The position numbers and the translations under genes were made by a program. 64,000 nt of DNA, from contig NZ_JARXVD010000003.1 in the NCBI RefSeq assembly GCF_029892685.1, positions 124,001-188,000 of the forward strand. Direction: 5' to 3'. The notes under the pieces were generated by a model. The model was not told where the DNA came from. It made no database searches and saw nothing but the letters and a program-made list of their open reading frames with translations. Shown here in pieces: positions 7,907 through 16,418 of this stretch. The stretch's first letter is position 1. Every line of letters begins with the position of its first letter. Source of the stretch: Mycobacterium sp. OTB74 (GTDB taxonomy: Bacteria > Actinomycetota > Actinomycetes > Mycobacteriales > Mycobacteriaceae).

Positions 7907-9883
7907 CTACTTGCTGGCCCGGATCGCCTGGAACACGGTGGGATCCACCAGCGTCGAGGTGTCACCGAGTTCGCGACCCTCGGCGACGTCACGCAGCAGA
8001 CGCCGCATGATCTTGCCGCTGCGGGTCTTCGGCAGCTCGGGGACCACGTGGATTTCCCGTGGCTTGGCGATCGGCGAAATCTCCATGGCCACCTGTGCGC
8101 GCAGTTCATCGATCATGTTGTCGGCACCGCCGTGGGCGCTTTCTTTGAGGATGACGAATGCGCAGATCGCCTGGCCGGTGGTGTCGTCGCTGGCGCCGAC
8201 GACGGCGGCCTCGGCCACCCCGGCATGCCCGACCAGCGCGGACTCCACCTCGGCGGTGGAGATGCGGTGTCCGGAGATGTTCATGACGTCATCGATGCGG
8301 CCCAGCACCCAGATGTTGCCGTCGGAGTCGTAACGGGCGCCGTCGCCGGCGAAGTACCAACCCTGCTCGGCGTACCGGGACCAGTAGGTCTCCTTGAAAC
8401 GCTCGTCGTCGCCCCAAATGCCGCGCAGCATCGACGGCCACGGCTGATCGAGCACCAGGTAGCCGGTGACGTGTTCCTCGTCATCGGCGCCGGGCACCAG
8501 TTCCTTGCCCTCGTCGTCGACGATCTTGGCACTGATGCCCGGTAGTGGGGTCATCGCCGAGCCGGGTTTGGTGGCCGTCACACCGGGCAGCGGCGAGATC
8601 ATCATGGAGCCGGTTTCGGTCTGCCACCAGGTGTCCACGATGGGGGTCTTGTTGGCGCCGATGACTTCGCGGTACCAGCGCCAGGCTTCGGGGTTGATGG
8701 GTTCGCCGACGCTGCCCAGCAAGCGCAGGCTGGACAGGTCATGCGCGGCTGGGATCTGCCGACCCAGCTTCATGAACGTGCGGATCAGCGTGGGAGCCGT
8801 GTAATAGATTGTGACACCGTACTTTTCGATGATCTCGAAGTGCCGGTGTTCGGTCGGTGAGGCGGGCGTTCCCTCGTACAGGATCTGGGTGACGCCATTG
8901 GACAGCGGCCCGTACGTGATGTAGGTATGCCCGGTGACCCAGCCGATGTCGGCGGTGCACCAGAACACGTCGGACTCGGGCTTGATGTCGAAGACGTTGT
9001 AGTGCGTGTAGGACGCCTGGGTAAGGAAGCCGCCGCTGGTGTGCACAATGCCCTTGGGCTTGCCCGTGGTGCCGGAGGTGTAGAGCAGGAACAGTGGCTG
9101 CTCGGCGTCGAATGCTTCGGGGGTGTGCTCGGGCGAGGCCGGGTCGACGGTCTGGTGCCACCACAGGTCGCGGCCCTCGGTCCAGTTGACGTCGATTCCG
9201 GTGCGGCGCACCACCAGCACGTGCTCGATGCTCGGCGCATCTGCGACTGCTTCGTCGACGGCGTCCTTGAGTGAGGCCGCCTTGCCGCGCCGGTACTGCC
9301 CGTCGGTGGTGATGACGAGCTTGGCCTCGGCATCATCGATGCGCGCCTTGAGCGCCGAAGCCGAGAATCCAGCGAAGACGACCGAATGCATCAGGCCAAG
9401 GCGCGCACACGCCAGCATGGCGACGATGGCTTCGGGCACCATCGGCATATAGATGGCGACGCGGTCGCCGGCCCGCAGGCCCAGGGCTGTCAGGGCGTTG
9501 GCGGCCCGGCAGACCTCGTCCTTGAGTTGGGCGTAGGTGATGGCACGCTCATCGGCCACCGGTTCGCCGACCCATTGGATGGCGACCCGATCGCCGTTGC
9601 CGGCCTCGACATGGCGGTCGACGCAGTTGTAGGCAACGTTCAATTTCCCGTCGGCGAACCACTTGGCGAACGGTGCCTGTGACCAGTCCATAACTTCGGT
9701 AAAAGGTGTGGCCCAGGACAATCGCTGTCCTTGTTGGCGCCAGAACTCGAGCCGGTCGGCGGCGGCCTGTTCGTACAGTGCGGCGGTGGCGTTGGCCTGC
9801 GCGGCGAACGCGGCGGGGGGAGGGTACGCAGACGGCACCTCGTCATCGGCGGTGCCGACAACGAGACCGGTATCTTGTGTCAT
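7907..9883 (-). CDS. acs: acetyl-CoA synthetase (AMP-forming)
   Basis: Activates acetate to acetyl-CoA through acetyl-AMP. The roughly 658-residue protein has the AMP-binding motif YTSGTTGKPKG, the aromatic WWQTETGS motif, the hinge region GRIDDVMNISGHRIST and the C-terminal catalytic lysine in PKTRSGKIMRR, which is also the usual acetylation site. Rv3667 is the orthologue. The ATG at 9883 or GTG at 9901 could be the start; neither has a clear Shine-Dalgarno. Downstream genes of the M. tuberculosis dpp operon are absent here. Confidence 0.94.
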   Translation of the reverse strand: MTQDTGLVVGTADDEVPSAYPPPAAFAAQANATAALYEQAAADRLEFWRQQGQRLSWATPFTEVMDWSQAPFAKWFADGKLNVAYNCVDRHVEAGNGDRVAIQWVGEPVADERAITYAQLKDEVCRAANALTALGLRAGDRVAIYMPMVPEAIVAMLACARLGLMHSVVFAGFSASALKARIDDAEAKLVITTDGQYRRGKAASLKDAVDEAVADAPSIEHVLVVRRTGIDVNWTEGRDLWWHQTVDPASPEHTPEAFDAEQPLFLLYTSGTTGKPKGIVHTSGGFLTQASYTHYNVFDIKPESDVFWCTADIGWVTGHTYITYGPLSNGVTQILYEGTPASPTEHRHFEIIEKYGVTIYYTAPTLIRTFMKLGRQIPAAHDLSSLRLLGSVGEPINPEAWRWYREVIGANKTPIVDTWWQTETGSMMISPLPGVTATKPGSAMTPLPGISAKIVDDEGKELVPGADDEEHVTGYLVLDQPWPSMLRGIWGDDERFKETYWSRYAEQGWYFAGDGARYDSDGNIWVLGRIDDVMNISGHRISTAEVESALVGHAGVAEAAVVGASDDTTGQAICAFVILKESAHGGADNMIDELRAQVAMEISPIAKPREIHVVPELPKTRSGKIMRRLLRDVAEGRELGDTSTLVDPTVFQAIRASK

Positions 9884-10000
9884 GGCTGTGAGCGTAGTCA
9901 CTCACAGGTTGCATGCACGTTGGTAGTCACCATCAGGTGGTCATCTGGCGATGACCGCCGAACTGGGATATCAGTCCTGGGGCGGCTACCGTGTGCGGTC

Positions 10001-10744
10001 GTGGCTGCACCTGACCCGCTGGCTCCTCTGGCTGACCTCCCCGGCGTCGCCGAGGCCGGGGACGAGGCCCGCGAGGCGCTGGGCCGGGCACACCGGCACA
10101 AGGCCAACTTGCGTGGTTGGCCGGCGACGGCTGCCGAGGCGTCGATGAGGGCGGCTCGGGCATCGTCGGTGCTGGATGGTGGCTCGTTGAGTTTCGCCGA
10201 GGATGGGGATCCCGACGGGGTGCTGGCCGGGGCGTTGCGGGTGGCCGAGGCGTTGGAAGGCGGCGCGACGAGCCTGGTGGGGGTCTGGCAGCGGGCGCCA
10301 ATGCAGGCCATGGCCCGGCTGCATGCGCTGGCCGCCGCGGATCTGACCGACGACGACAAGCTTGGTCGGCCCCGCTCCGACCCCGATGTCGGCCGACGGC
10401 TGGAACTGCTCGGCGAGGTGGTGGGCGGCGGAAGCAAGGTGCCGGCGACGGTGCTGGCCGCCGTCGCTCATGGCGAGCTGCTGACGTTGGCCCCGTTCGG
10501 GGTTGCTGACGGTGTGGTGGCGCGTGCGGTGTCGCGGCTGATCACCATCGCCAGTGGTCTGGACCCGCACGGGCTGGGCGTTCCGGAGATGTACTGGATG
10601 CGCCAAGTCAATGAATATCGCGCCGCCGCACGGGGTTTCGAATCAGGGACTGCTGACGGTCTGGCGGCGTGGCTGATTTGCAGCAGCCGTGGCCTGCATG
10701 CCGGTGCGCGGGAGGCACTGTCGATTGCGCAGGCCGCCAAGTAG
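10001..10744 (+). CDS. Fic-like protein with degenerate active site (Rv3662c-like)
   Basis: A 247-residue helical protein syntenic with Rv3662c, usually called hypothetical. The layout resembles Fic proteins: an N-terminal SS-x-x-(D/E)-G-like element (ARASSVLDGG), then HGELLTLAPFGVADGVVARA where Fic enzymes have HPFxDGNGRxxR, and a C-terminal EYRAAARGFESGTADGLAAWL stretch like the Fic tail. The catalytic His and the Gly-Asn-Gly are not conserved, so AMPylation activity is doubtful. The GTG start at 10001 is taken from length. It converges on the Ms1-like RNA. Confidence 0.72.
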   Translation: MAAPDPLAPLADLPGVAEAGDEAREALGRAHRHKANLRGWPATAAEASMRAARASSVLDGGSLSFAEDGDPDGVLAGALRVAEALEGGATSLVGVWQRAPMQAMARLHALAAADLTDDDKLGRPRSDPDVGRRLELLGEVVGGGSKVPATVLAAVAHGELLTLAPFGVADGVVARAVSRLITIASGLDPHGLGVPEMYWMRQVNEYRAAARGFESGTADGLAAWLICSSRGLHAGAREALSIAQAAK

Positions 10745-10770
10745 CCCGGAGTGTCAGCAAAGGTGCAGAC

Positions 10771-11083
10771 ATAAAAGCAGGCGGCGCTCCGTCGTCAGAT
10801 TTAATCTGACTCGGCTCGCCGCCCGCTAGCACGGAATACCGGTTACCATGCGTGCTTCTGTGGGTTGCGTGGGTGGCCTCGGCGTTCTAACAATGCGCTG
10901 CGGCTACAACTCCACCCAAGGAATCCATTTAGCCGTTCGCTTTTCGCAATTACGCAGGCCCGCAACACTTCTACCATTGTCGCGGCATGTGCTCCGCGTG
11001 GGTACCGGGTTCCGTGCTGGGACGCCCGTTTCAGGAGTTCGAACCTTCTCTTCCGGTTCGACCTTGGCCTCCGGGGCTTCCGT
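10771..11083 (-). ncRNA. Ms1/MTS2823-like abundant small RNA
   Basis: The stretch downstream of the Rv3661-like gene and convergent with the Rv3662c-like gene is where MTS2823 (Ms1 in M. smegmatis, an RNA that binds core RNA polymerase) lies. On the minus strand a promoter TTGATG-N17-TACAAA (11118 to 11090) predicts a start near 11083. An intrinsic terminator ends near 10771. The implied length of about 313 nt agrees with the roughly 300 nt of Ms1. Identification rests on position, strand, promoter and length; I did not align it with a reference. Confidence 0.75.
10777..10827 (-). terminator. intrinsic terminator of the Ms1-like RNA
   Basis: On the minus strand GCGGGCGGCG pairs with CGCCGCCTGC, with an inner hairpin GTCAGATT/AATCTGAC, followed by TTTTAT. 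This is a textbook Rho-independent terminator, unusual in this genome and fitting for a very abundant RNA. Confidence 0.85.
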
Positions 11084-11089
11084 GCTTCC

Positions 11090-11118
11090 TTTGTACTCCG
11101 TGACTGCGGTCACATCAA
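11090..11118 (-). promoter_or_regulatory. promoter of the Ms1-like RNA
   Basis: On the minus strand, TTGATG (11118-11113), a 17-bp spacer and TACAAA (11095-11090). This is a good sigma-A-type arrangement placed to start the RNA near 11083. Confidence 0.6.
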
Positions 11119-11205
11119 GAGTCAATCGGGCGGCGATTCGCGATTGTTACGCGTGAGGTTCTAGCAACCAATAACCGGACTGTAGGCCGAGCTCTCGGGT
11201 GGTGG

Positions 11206-12063
11206 TCAGATGGCCAGTCGGCGCATCAACGAATAGGTCAGGAAGCCGGCAGCAACGGCACTGGCGCCCACAGCCAGTGTGGTCGCGATCGCGGCACCTG
11301 ACGGGGCAGAGAACCGGTCGCGCAACGACACCGGACGAATGAACGTCAACACCGGCCAGCCGCGGGTGGCTGCCTCCTTGCGCAACGCGCGGTCCGGGTT
11401 GACGACGGCCGGATGGCCCACGGCTTCCAGCATGGGCAGGTCGGTGATGGAATCCGAATAGGCGTAGCAGTGCTCCAGGGTGTAGCCCTCGCGCGCGGCG
11501 AGCTCGCGGATGGCCTCTACTTTGCCTTCCCCGAAGCAATAGGACGCGACCTCGCCGGTGTACTTGCCGTCCTCGACCACCATGCGGGTCGCCATCGAAT
11601 GCGCCGCACCGAGTTCGCGGGCGATCGGGTCGACGATCTCTTCGCCCGACGCCGATACCACCACGACGTCACGGCCGCACAACTTGTGGTCGGCGATCAG
11701 TTCGGCCGCTTCGGCGAACACCAGCGGATCGACGATCTCGTGCAATGTCTCGGACACAATGGATTTGACCTGCTCGACGTCCCAGCCTGTGCACATGTTG
11801 GTCAGGTAGGTGCGCATGCGGTCCATCTGGTCATGGTCGGCGCCCGACATAAGGAACAGAAACTGCGCGTAGGTGGACTTGAGTACAGCCCGCCGATTCA
11901 GCAGTCCCTGATTGAAGAAAGGTTTGCTGAAAGCGAGCGTGCTGGACTTGGCGATCACCGTCTTGTCCAAATCGAAGAACGCGGCGGTGCGAATCGGTCC
12001 GGTGGTGTGGGTGTCGGGCCGCGGCGCGGCCCCGGCCTGGGTGTCCGGATCAGATGCGGTCAC
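11206..12063 (-). CDS. HAD-superfamily phosphatase, SerB-like with C-terminal membrane helix (Rv3661-like)
   Basis: A 285-residue HAD IB-type hydrolase. Motif I is DLDKTVI (nucleophile Asp) near residue 32, the motif II region is VVVVSASGEE, and the motif III/IV lysine and acidic residues lie in GKVEA and YSDSITDLPML. A hydrophobic helix near the C terminus (about IATTLAVGASAVAAGFL) suggests membrane attachment. Substrate unknown; annotated relatives are phosphoserine-phosphatase-like. GTG at 12063 gives the family length. It sits between two small-RNA genes, Ms1-like downstream and 6C upstream. Confidence 0.85.
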   Translation of the reverse strand: MTASDPDTQAGAAPRPDTHTTGPIRTAAFFDLDKTVIAKSSTLAFSKPFFNQGLLNRRAVLKSTYAQFLFLMSGADHDQMDRMRTYLTNMCTGWDVEQVKSIVSETLHEIVDPLVFAEAAELIADHKLCGRDVVVVSASGEEIVDPIARELGAAHSMATRMVVEDGKYTGEVASYCFGEGKVEAIRELAAREGYTLEHCYAYSDSITDLPMLEAVGHPAVVNPDRALRKEAATRGWPVLTFIRPVSLRDRFSAPSGAAIATTLAVGASAVAAGFLTYSLMRRLAI

Positions 12064-12220
12064 GACTCCAGCATAGGGTTGCGTTCGTTGGCCGTAGCAC
12101 ACGGCGGCAGGGTGTCGGTCGCTGGCGACAACAGACCACGGTGATTCCGGTGCTGATACGCGGCTCTCCCAGCCAATCAACAGTTGCGCAGTGTCTGGTT
12201 GACATGTGTATAGTGGGCAT

Positions 12221-12316
12221 TACCCGGCTTGCGCCGGGTGTGCATCAGCCCGACCCCCCGGGGCTGATCCACGACGACCTCCGCCTCCTCCCCCCCTGGC
12301 GGGGGTCGTCCCTTTT
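12221..12316 (+). ncRNA. 6C small RNA (B11-like)
   Basis: The 6C family is defined by stem-loops with runs of six or more C in the loops. Here ACCCGGC/GCCGGGT forms a first hairpin (12222-12239). ATCAGCCC/GGGCTGAT (12244-12268) closes a loop containing CCCCCC. ACGACC/GGTCGT (12274-12309) closes a loop with seven C. CCCTTTTG follows as terminator. A TATAGT -10 box lies at 12209-12214. In M. tuberculosis B11 lies between Rv3660c and Rv3661 on the Rv3660c strand, which matches place and strand here. Confidence 0.85.
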
Positions 12317-12563
12317 GTGGGGCATTCCACGTTTATTGACGGTCCTTCCGGCAGTTTTGCCGCTCCCTTCAGGCTCGCTTAATAGGGCGTGTCGGATGTG
12401 ATTCGCAGTACCCGCGAAAGTTGCGGAATCTGATTTCCGCCGTTGGTAATGGGTTTCTTCACGGTCGCCTGGGGTGGGTCCAGTTCATCCACAGTTCACG
12501 ATCCATCCACAGATCGGGATTCGGGTCTGGCGGGGCTCCGGCGCCGCGCGCCACGGTGAAGAC

Positions 12564-13634
12564 GTGACGACAAATGGTGTGCTCGCCCTGGTGGCGGATC
12601 CGGGTTTACGCGGCGAGATCGACCAGATCGCCGCGGCCGCCGGCATCCGCGTGGTCCATGCCGAAGAACCGCCATCGCGGCGGATGGTGTGGACCGGCGC
12701 TTCGGCGGTGCTGGTAGACGTCGCGGCTGCGCGGCGCTGTCGCGACCTGGGCCTGCCCCGTCGGCAACATGTTGTGTTGGTCCTTTCCGAGGAGCCCGAG
12801 GCCGACGAGTTCGAGGTGGCGATCGCGGTCGGCGCCCAGCGGGTCATCACGTTGCTGGGCCAGGAGACCGAATTGGTCAGCCTGCTCTCTGAAATTGCTG
12901 ACCCGGCATCCGGTGCTCGTAACGCTCCGGTCGTGGCCGTCATTGGAGGCCGCGGTGGGGGTGGCGCAACGGTGTTCTCTGTCGCATTGGCGCAGGTGGC
13001 GGCACAGGCCTTGGGGGCGTCTCTGCTTGTCGATGCCGATCCGTGGGGCGGTGGCATTGATCTGGTGTTGGGGGTCGAACAGGATTCCGGGCTGCGGTGG
13101 CCTGACTTGGCGGTCCAGGGCGGCCGGCTGAACTATTCGGCGTTGCGTGACGCACTTCCGACGCGGCGCGGGGTCTCGGTGCTGTCATTGGGCAGGCGAG
13201 GCGCGGAGGTGGATGCAGGTGCGCTGGCTGCGGTTGTCGATGCGGGCAGCAGAGCCGGTACGACGGTGATCTGCGATCTGCCTCGACAGGCATCAGTGGT
13301 GGCCGAGGCAGCTTTGGTCGCTGCCGATCTGGTGGCTGTGGTCTGTCCGGCTGATGTCCGTTCGTGCGCGGCGACCGGCGCAGTCGCGGGTTGGGTCGCA
13401 GGAGTCAACCCGAATGTCGGACTGGTGGTCCGCGGGCCCGCGCCCGGTGGTCTGCGGGCATCGGAGATGGCGACCATTCTAGGGCTGCCGCTGCTGGCGG
13501 CAATGCGCGCCGAGGCACGGTTGGCAGCCGCCCTTGAGGAAGGCGGACTGCAGCTCGGCGGCCGGTCGCCGTTGGTGGCCGCGGCGCGGCGGGTATTGGG
13601 GGCCTTGCGGCAACAGCCGGGTGCGGCAGCATGA
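12564..13634 (+). CDS. ssd: Ssd, TadZ/CpaE-like septum-site/pilus localisation ATPase (Rv3660c)
   Basis: A 356-residue MinD/ParA-superfamily protein with an N-terminal receiver-like domain (residues about 1-110) and a C-terminal P-loop domain. The Walker A site is deviant: GGRGGGGATVFS lacks the usual lysines of KGGxGK(T/S), as in atypical TadZ proteins. VDADPWGGGIDLVLG is the A' motif. In M. tuberculosis Ssd over-production alters septum placement, and it heads the Tad locus. The GTG at 12564 gives the Rv3660c-like length. Its stop overlaps the next ATG. Confidence 0.88.
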   Translation: MTTNGVLALVADPGLRGEIDQIAAAAGIRVVHAEEPPSRRMVWTGASAVLVDVAAARRCRDLGLPRRQHVVLVLSEEPEADEFEVAIAVGAQRVITLLGQETELVSLLSEIADPASGARNAPVVAVIGGRGGGGATVFSVALAQVAAQALGASLLVDADPWGGGIDLVLGVEQDSGLRWPDLAVQGGRLNYSALRDALPTRRGVSVLSLGRRGAEVDAGALAAVVDAGSRAGTTVICDLPRQASVVAEAALVAADLVAVVCPADVRSCAATGAVAGWVAGVNPNVGLVVRGPAPGGLRASEMATILGLPLLAAMRAEARLAAALEEGGLQLGGRSPLVAAARRVLGALRQQPGAAA

Positions 13635-14794
13635 GCGCATCGCTGGTCGACCGGGTCCGCGAACGGCTGGCCGCGCAACCCGGTCTGCTGGGGCCGAGTG
13701 CCGTGGCCGCGGCCATCCGAGCCGAATCCGGCGGCGTGCTCGGCGACACCGAAGTGTTGTCCAGCCTCCGCCTCTTGCAGACCGAGTTGACCGGTGCGGG
13801 CATCCTGGAGCCGCTGCTTCGTGCGCCCGGCACCACCGATGTCCTGGTCAGTGCCCCCGACCAGGTGTGGGTCGACGACGGAAACGGATTGCGCCGCACC
13901 GACATTCAATTCGACGACGAAGCAGCCGTGCAGCGGTTGGCGCAGCGGCTGGCCTTGGCGGCGGGGCGCCGGCTCGACGATTCCCAGCCGTGGGTCGACG
14001 GTCAACTCGGCGGTCTGGGCGGCGAGTTCAGCGTCCGATTGCACGCGGTCCTGCCGCCGATCGCGGTGGCGGGGACGTGTCTCTCACTGCGCGTACTGCG
14101 CCCGGCGTCCCAGAACCTTTCGTCATTGGTCTCCTCCGGTGCGATTGCGCCACCGGCCGCCGAACTAGTCGACCGGATCATCGATGCCCGGCTGGCGTTT
14201 CTCATCTCCGGTGGCACCGGCGCCGGCAAGACGACATTGCTCTCGGCGCTGCTCGGTGCCGTCGATCCTGGCGAGCGGATCGTGTGCGTCGAGGACGCCG
14301 CCGAACTGGCACCTGCGCATCCACATCTGGTTCGCCTGGTCGCTCGCGCCGCCAACGTCGAGGGGGTCGGCGATGTGTCGGTCCGTGACCTGGTTCGGCA
14401 GGCACTGCGGATGCGCCCGGATCGGATCGTTGTCGGCGAGGTCCGTGGCGGCGAGGTGGTGGACCTGCTGGCCGCTCTCAACACCGGGCACGAGGGCGGA
14501 GCAGGCACCGTCCATGCCAACAGCCCCAGCGAGGTTCCGGCCAGACTCGAGGCATTGGCGGCATTGGGCGGGTTGGACCGCGCTGCGCTGCACAGCCAGC
14601 TTGCGGCAGCGTGTCGAGTGGTCCTGCATACCTGTCGCGACAGTACGGGTCGGCGCCACCTTGGCGAGGTGGCGGTATTGCAGCTTGGACCGGGTGCCAT
14701 GGTCAGCGCGTCGAGTGCGTGGCATGCCCGTCGCGGAGACGGGCCGGGTATGGGGCCGCTGCGTGAGCTGCTGTCGAGTTGGGGTGCACTGTGA
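13631..14794 (+). CDS. TadA/CpaF-type secretion ATPase (Rv3659c)
   Basis: A 387-residue type II/IV secretion-system ATPase that powers Flp pilus assembly. Walker A is SGGTGAGKTTLLSA near residue 196. The acidic Asp-box region is CVEDAAEL, Walker B is RIVVGEVRGGEVVDLL, and the His box is in EGGAGTVHANS. The N-terminal region (residues about 1-100) is the usual CpaF oligomerisation part. It overlaps ssd by 4 bp and the TadB-like gene by 4 bp. Confidence 0.92.
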   Translation: MSASLVDRVRERLAAQPGLLGPSAVAAAIRAESGGVLGDTEVLSSLRLLQTELTGAGILEPLLRAPGTTDVLVSAPDQVWVDDGNGLRRTDIQFDDEAAVQRLAQRLALAAGRRLDDSQPWVDGQLGGLGGEFSVRLHAVLPPIAVAGTCLSLRVLRPASQNLSSLVSSGAIAPPAAELVDRIIDARLAFLISGGTGAGKTTLLSALLGAVDPGERIVCVEDAAELAPAHPHLVRLVARAANVEGVGDVSVRDLVRQALRMRPDRIVVGEVRGGEVVDLLAALNTGHEGGAGTVHANSPSEVPARLEALAALGGLDRAALHSQLAAACRVVLHTCRDSTGRRHLGEVAVLQLGPGAMVSASSAWHARRGDGPGMGPLRELLSSWGAL

Positions 14795-15594
14795 GTGCCG
14801 CTGCGCTCGTACTGGCCTGTGCGCTGTTGGTGGCACCGCAGGCCTCGGCTTCGTCACGGCTGGGTAGCCGGAAGGCTTTGTGGCACAGGCGTGTTCCCCT
14901 CGGCCACGGTCGTGCCGGCTCGGGTCTGGCTACGTTGGCGACCCTGGTGGCAGCGGTCGCGTTACCGGTGCCTGCTGCGCTTTCAGCCGCCGCGGCGGTG
15001 GCGACATTGGCGGTGCGCAGGCGCCGCGCCCGTAGGAAGGTAAAGCGCACGCGGGAGGCCGCGTCGTTGCAAGGGGCGTTGAGCATCCTGGTCGGTGAAC
15101 TGCGCGCGGGCGCGCACCCGGTCGCCGCATTCGAGGCCGCTGCGCGGGAGGTCGACGGGCCGGTGGCCTCTGCGTTGGGCGAGGTTGCGGCGCGCGCTCG
15201 GTTGGGAGCGGACGTCGCCGGCGGATTGTGCGCGGTCGCGGCACGCGCGGAACTGCCCGTGCATTGGCAGCGACTGGCCGTGTACTGGGCGCTGGCCCGG
15301 GATCACGGTTTGGCCATATCGCCTCTCATGCGTGCCGGCGAGCGCGACATCGTTGCCCGCGAACGCTTTTCATCGCGGATCGAGTCGGCGATGGCTGGCG
15401 CTCGGGCTACTGCGGGGGTATTGGCCGGGCTGCCGCTGCTGGGCCTGCTCCTCGGGCAGCTGATCGGTGCGCGTCCGCTGAGTTTCCTGTTCGGTGGTGG
15501 TGCCGGCGGCGTTGTTTTGGTCGTTGGTGTCGTGCTGTCGTGTCTGGGGCTGCTGTGGTCGGACCAGATCATCGGGCGGGCGGCCGGTAAATGA
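14791..15594 (+). CDS. TadB-like type II secretion F-domain membrane protein (Rv3658c)
   Basis: A 267-residue inner-membrane platform protein. A hydrophobic N terminus (AAALVLACALLVAP) and a second segment (LATLVAAVALPVPAAL) precede a cytoplasmic T2SSF domain (about residues 90-190, REAASLQGALSILVGELRAG). Two C-terminal membrane helices follow, the last around GGVVLVVGVVLSCLGLLW. The GTG at 14791 overlaps the ATPase stop (GTGA), which sets the start. It probably pairs with the next gene in the pilus base. Confidence 0.85.
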   Translation: MSAAALVLACALLVAPQASASSRLGSRKALWHRRVPLGHGRAGSGLATLATLVAAVALPVPAALSAAAAVATLAVRRRRARRKVKRTREAASLQGALSILVGELRAGAHPVAAFEAAAREVDGPVASALGEVAARARLGADVAGGLCAVAARAELPVHWQRLAVYWALARDHGLAISPLMRAGERDIVARERFSSRIESAMAGARATAGVLAGLPLLGLLLGQLIGARPLSFLFGGGAGGVVLVVGVVLSCLGLLWSDQIIGRAAGK

Positions 15595-16163
15595 TCAGTG
15601 CGGCTTTACTTTTGGCGCTGGCTCTAGTGTTGCTGCCGGCTCCCGGTCACCAGCGGCTGCGCGCCTGCGCCGACCTGGCGGCCGAGCCGTGGACCACGGC
15701 TGGACGGGAGGACCCGCTGGCGGTCCCGTCGAGCCTCGATGTCTTCGCTGCCTGCCTGTCGGCCGGAATGGCAACCGGTAGCGCGGCCGCGGCAGCAGCA
15801 ACGTCGGCACCAGGACAACTTGGCGAGGTGCTGCGTCGGGCCGCGGAACTACTGGCGCTGGGCGCAGCTCCGGCAACCGCGTGGGCTGAGCCTGCGGGTT
15901 CGGCCGGCCCACAGGTGCAGGCACTGCTGCGGCTCGCACGGCGATCAGCGTCCTCCGGTGCGGCATTGGCACGTGGCGTCGCTGAACTTGCCGAGCAGGC
16001 TCGGGCCGACGTGACCGATGCTGCCGACGCCGCGGCCGAACGTGCCGCGGTGCTGATCGCCGGACCGCTCGGGCTGTGTTACCTGCCGGCGTTCGTGTGT
16101 CTGGGCATCGTCCCGGTTGTTGCTGGTCTTGCTGACGATGTCTTGCGCTCAGGAGTGCTGTGA
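15591..16163 (+). CDS. TadC-like type II secretion F-domain membrane protein (Rv3657c)
   Basis: A 190-residue partner of the TadB-like protein, with an N-terminal membrane helix (AALLLALALVLLPAPG) and a short T2SSF-like helical domain rich in alanine (residues about 45-150). A C-terminal membrane segment lies around LIAGPLGLCYLPAFVCLGIVPVV. The ATG at 15591 overlaps the upstream stop by 4 bp. It is shorter than classical TadC, as in M. tuberculosis. Confidence 0.82.
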   Translation: MISAALLLALALVLLPAPGHQRLRACADLAAEPWTTAGREDPLAVPSSLDVFAACLSAGMATGSAAAAAATSAPGQLGEVLRRAAELLALGAAPATAWAEPAGSAGPQVQALLRLARRSASSGAALARGVAELAEQARADVTDAADAAAERAAVLIAGPLGLCYLPAFVCLGIVPVVAGLADDVLRSGVL

Positions 16164-16214
16164 CCGATACCGGCTCGGTGTCGGAGTCAAATGTAGAAAT
16201 GGGGAGGAAAAACT

Positions 16215-16418
16215 ATGAGATACAAAGGTTTTCGCACGCTGCTGTCAGCTAGAGTTGCGGTACTGCTGTCTGATGAGGACGGCATGTCCACCGTTGAATA
16301 TGCAATCGGGACCGTGGCTGCGGCCGCCTTCGGAGCGATTCTGTACACGGTCGTCACGGGTGACTCGATAGTCAACGCCTTGACCAACATCATCGCGCGT
16401 GCACTGACCACCAAGTGA
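16215..16418 (+). CDS. Flp-type pilin precursor (DUF4244, Rv3656c)
   Basis: A 67-residue prepilin. After a basic N-terminal leader, a type IV-like processing site G/MSTVE is visible near residues 24-29 with Glu at +5. The hydrophobic helix YAIGTVAAAAFGAILYTVV follows. It is preceded by GGGGAGGAAAAACT with a strong Shine-Dalgarno and a 51-bp gap from the TadC-like gene, so it may be translated more strongly than its neighbours. No prepilin peptidase gene is in the window. Confidence 0.9.
   Translation: MRYKGFRTLLSARVAVLLSDEDGMSTVEYAIGTVAAAAFGAILYTVVTGDSIVNALTNIIARALTTK

Noticed and set aside
10904-11125. 73-residue minus-strand open frame between the Fic-like and HAD genes
   Set aside because: It lies across the promoter and body of the Ms1-like RNA and shows no domain; the RNA explains the region better.
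12484-12512. DnaA boxes upstream of ssd
   Set aside because: TTCATCCACA and CCATCCACA have one or two mismatches to TTATCCACA and only two occur; chance is adequate.
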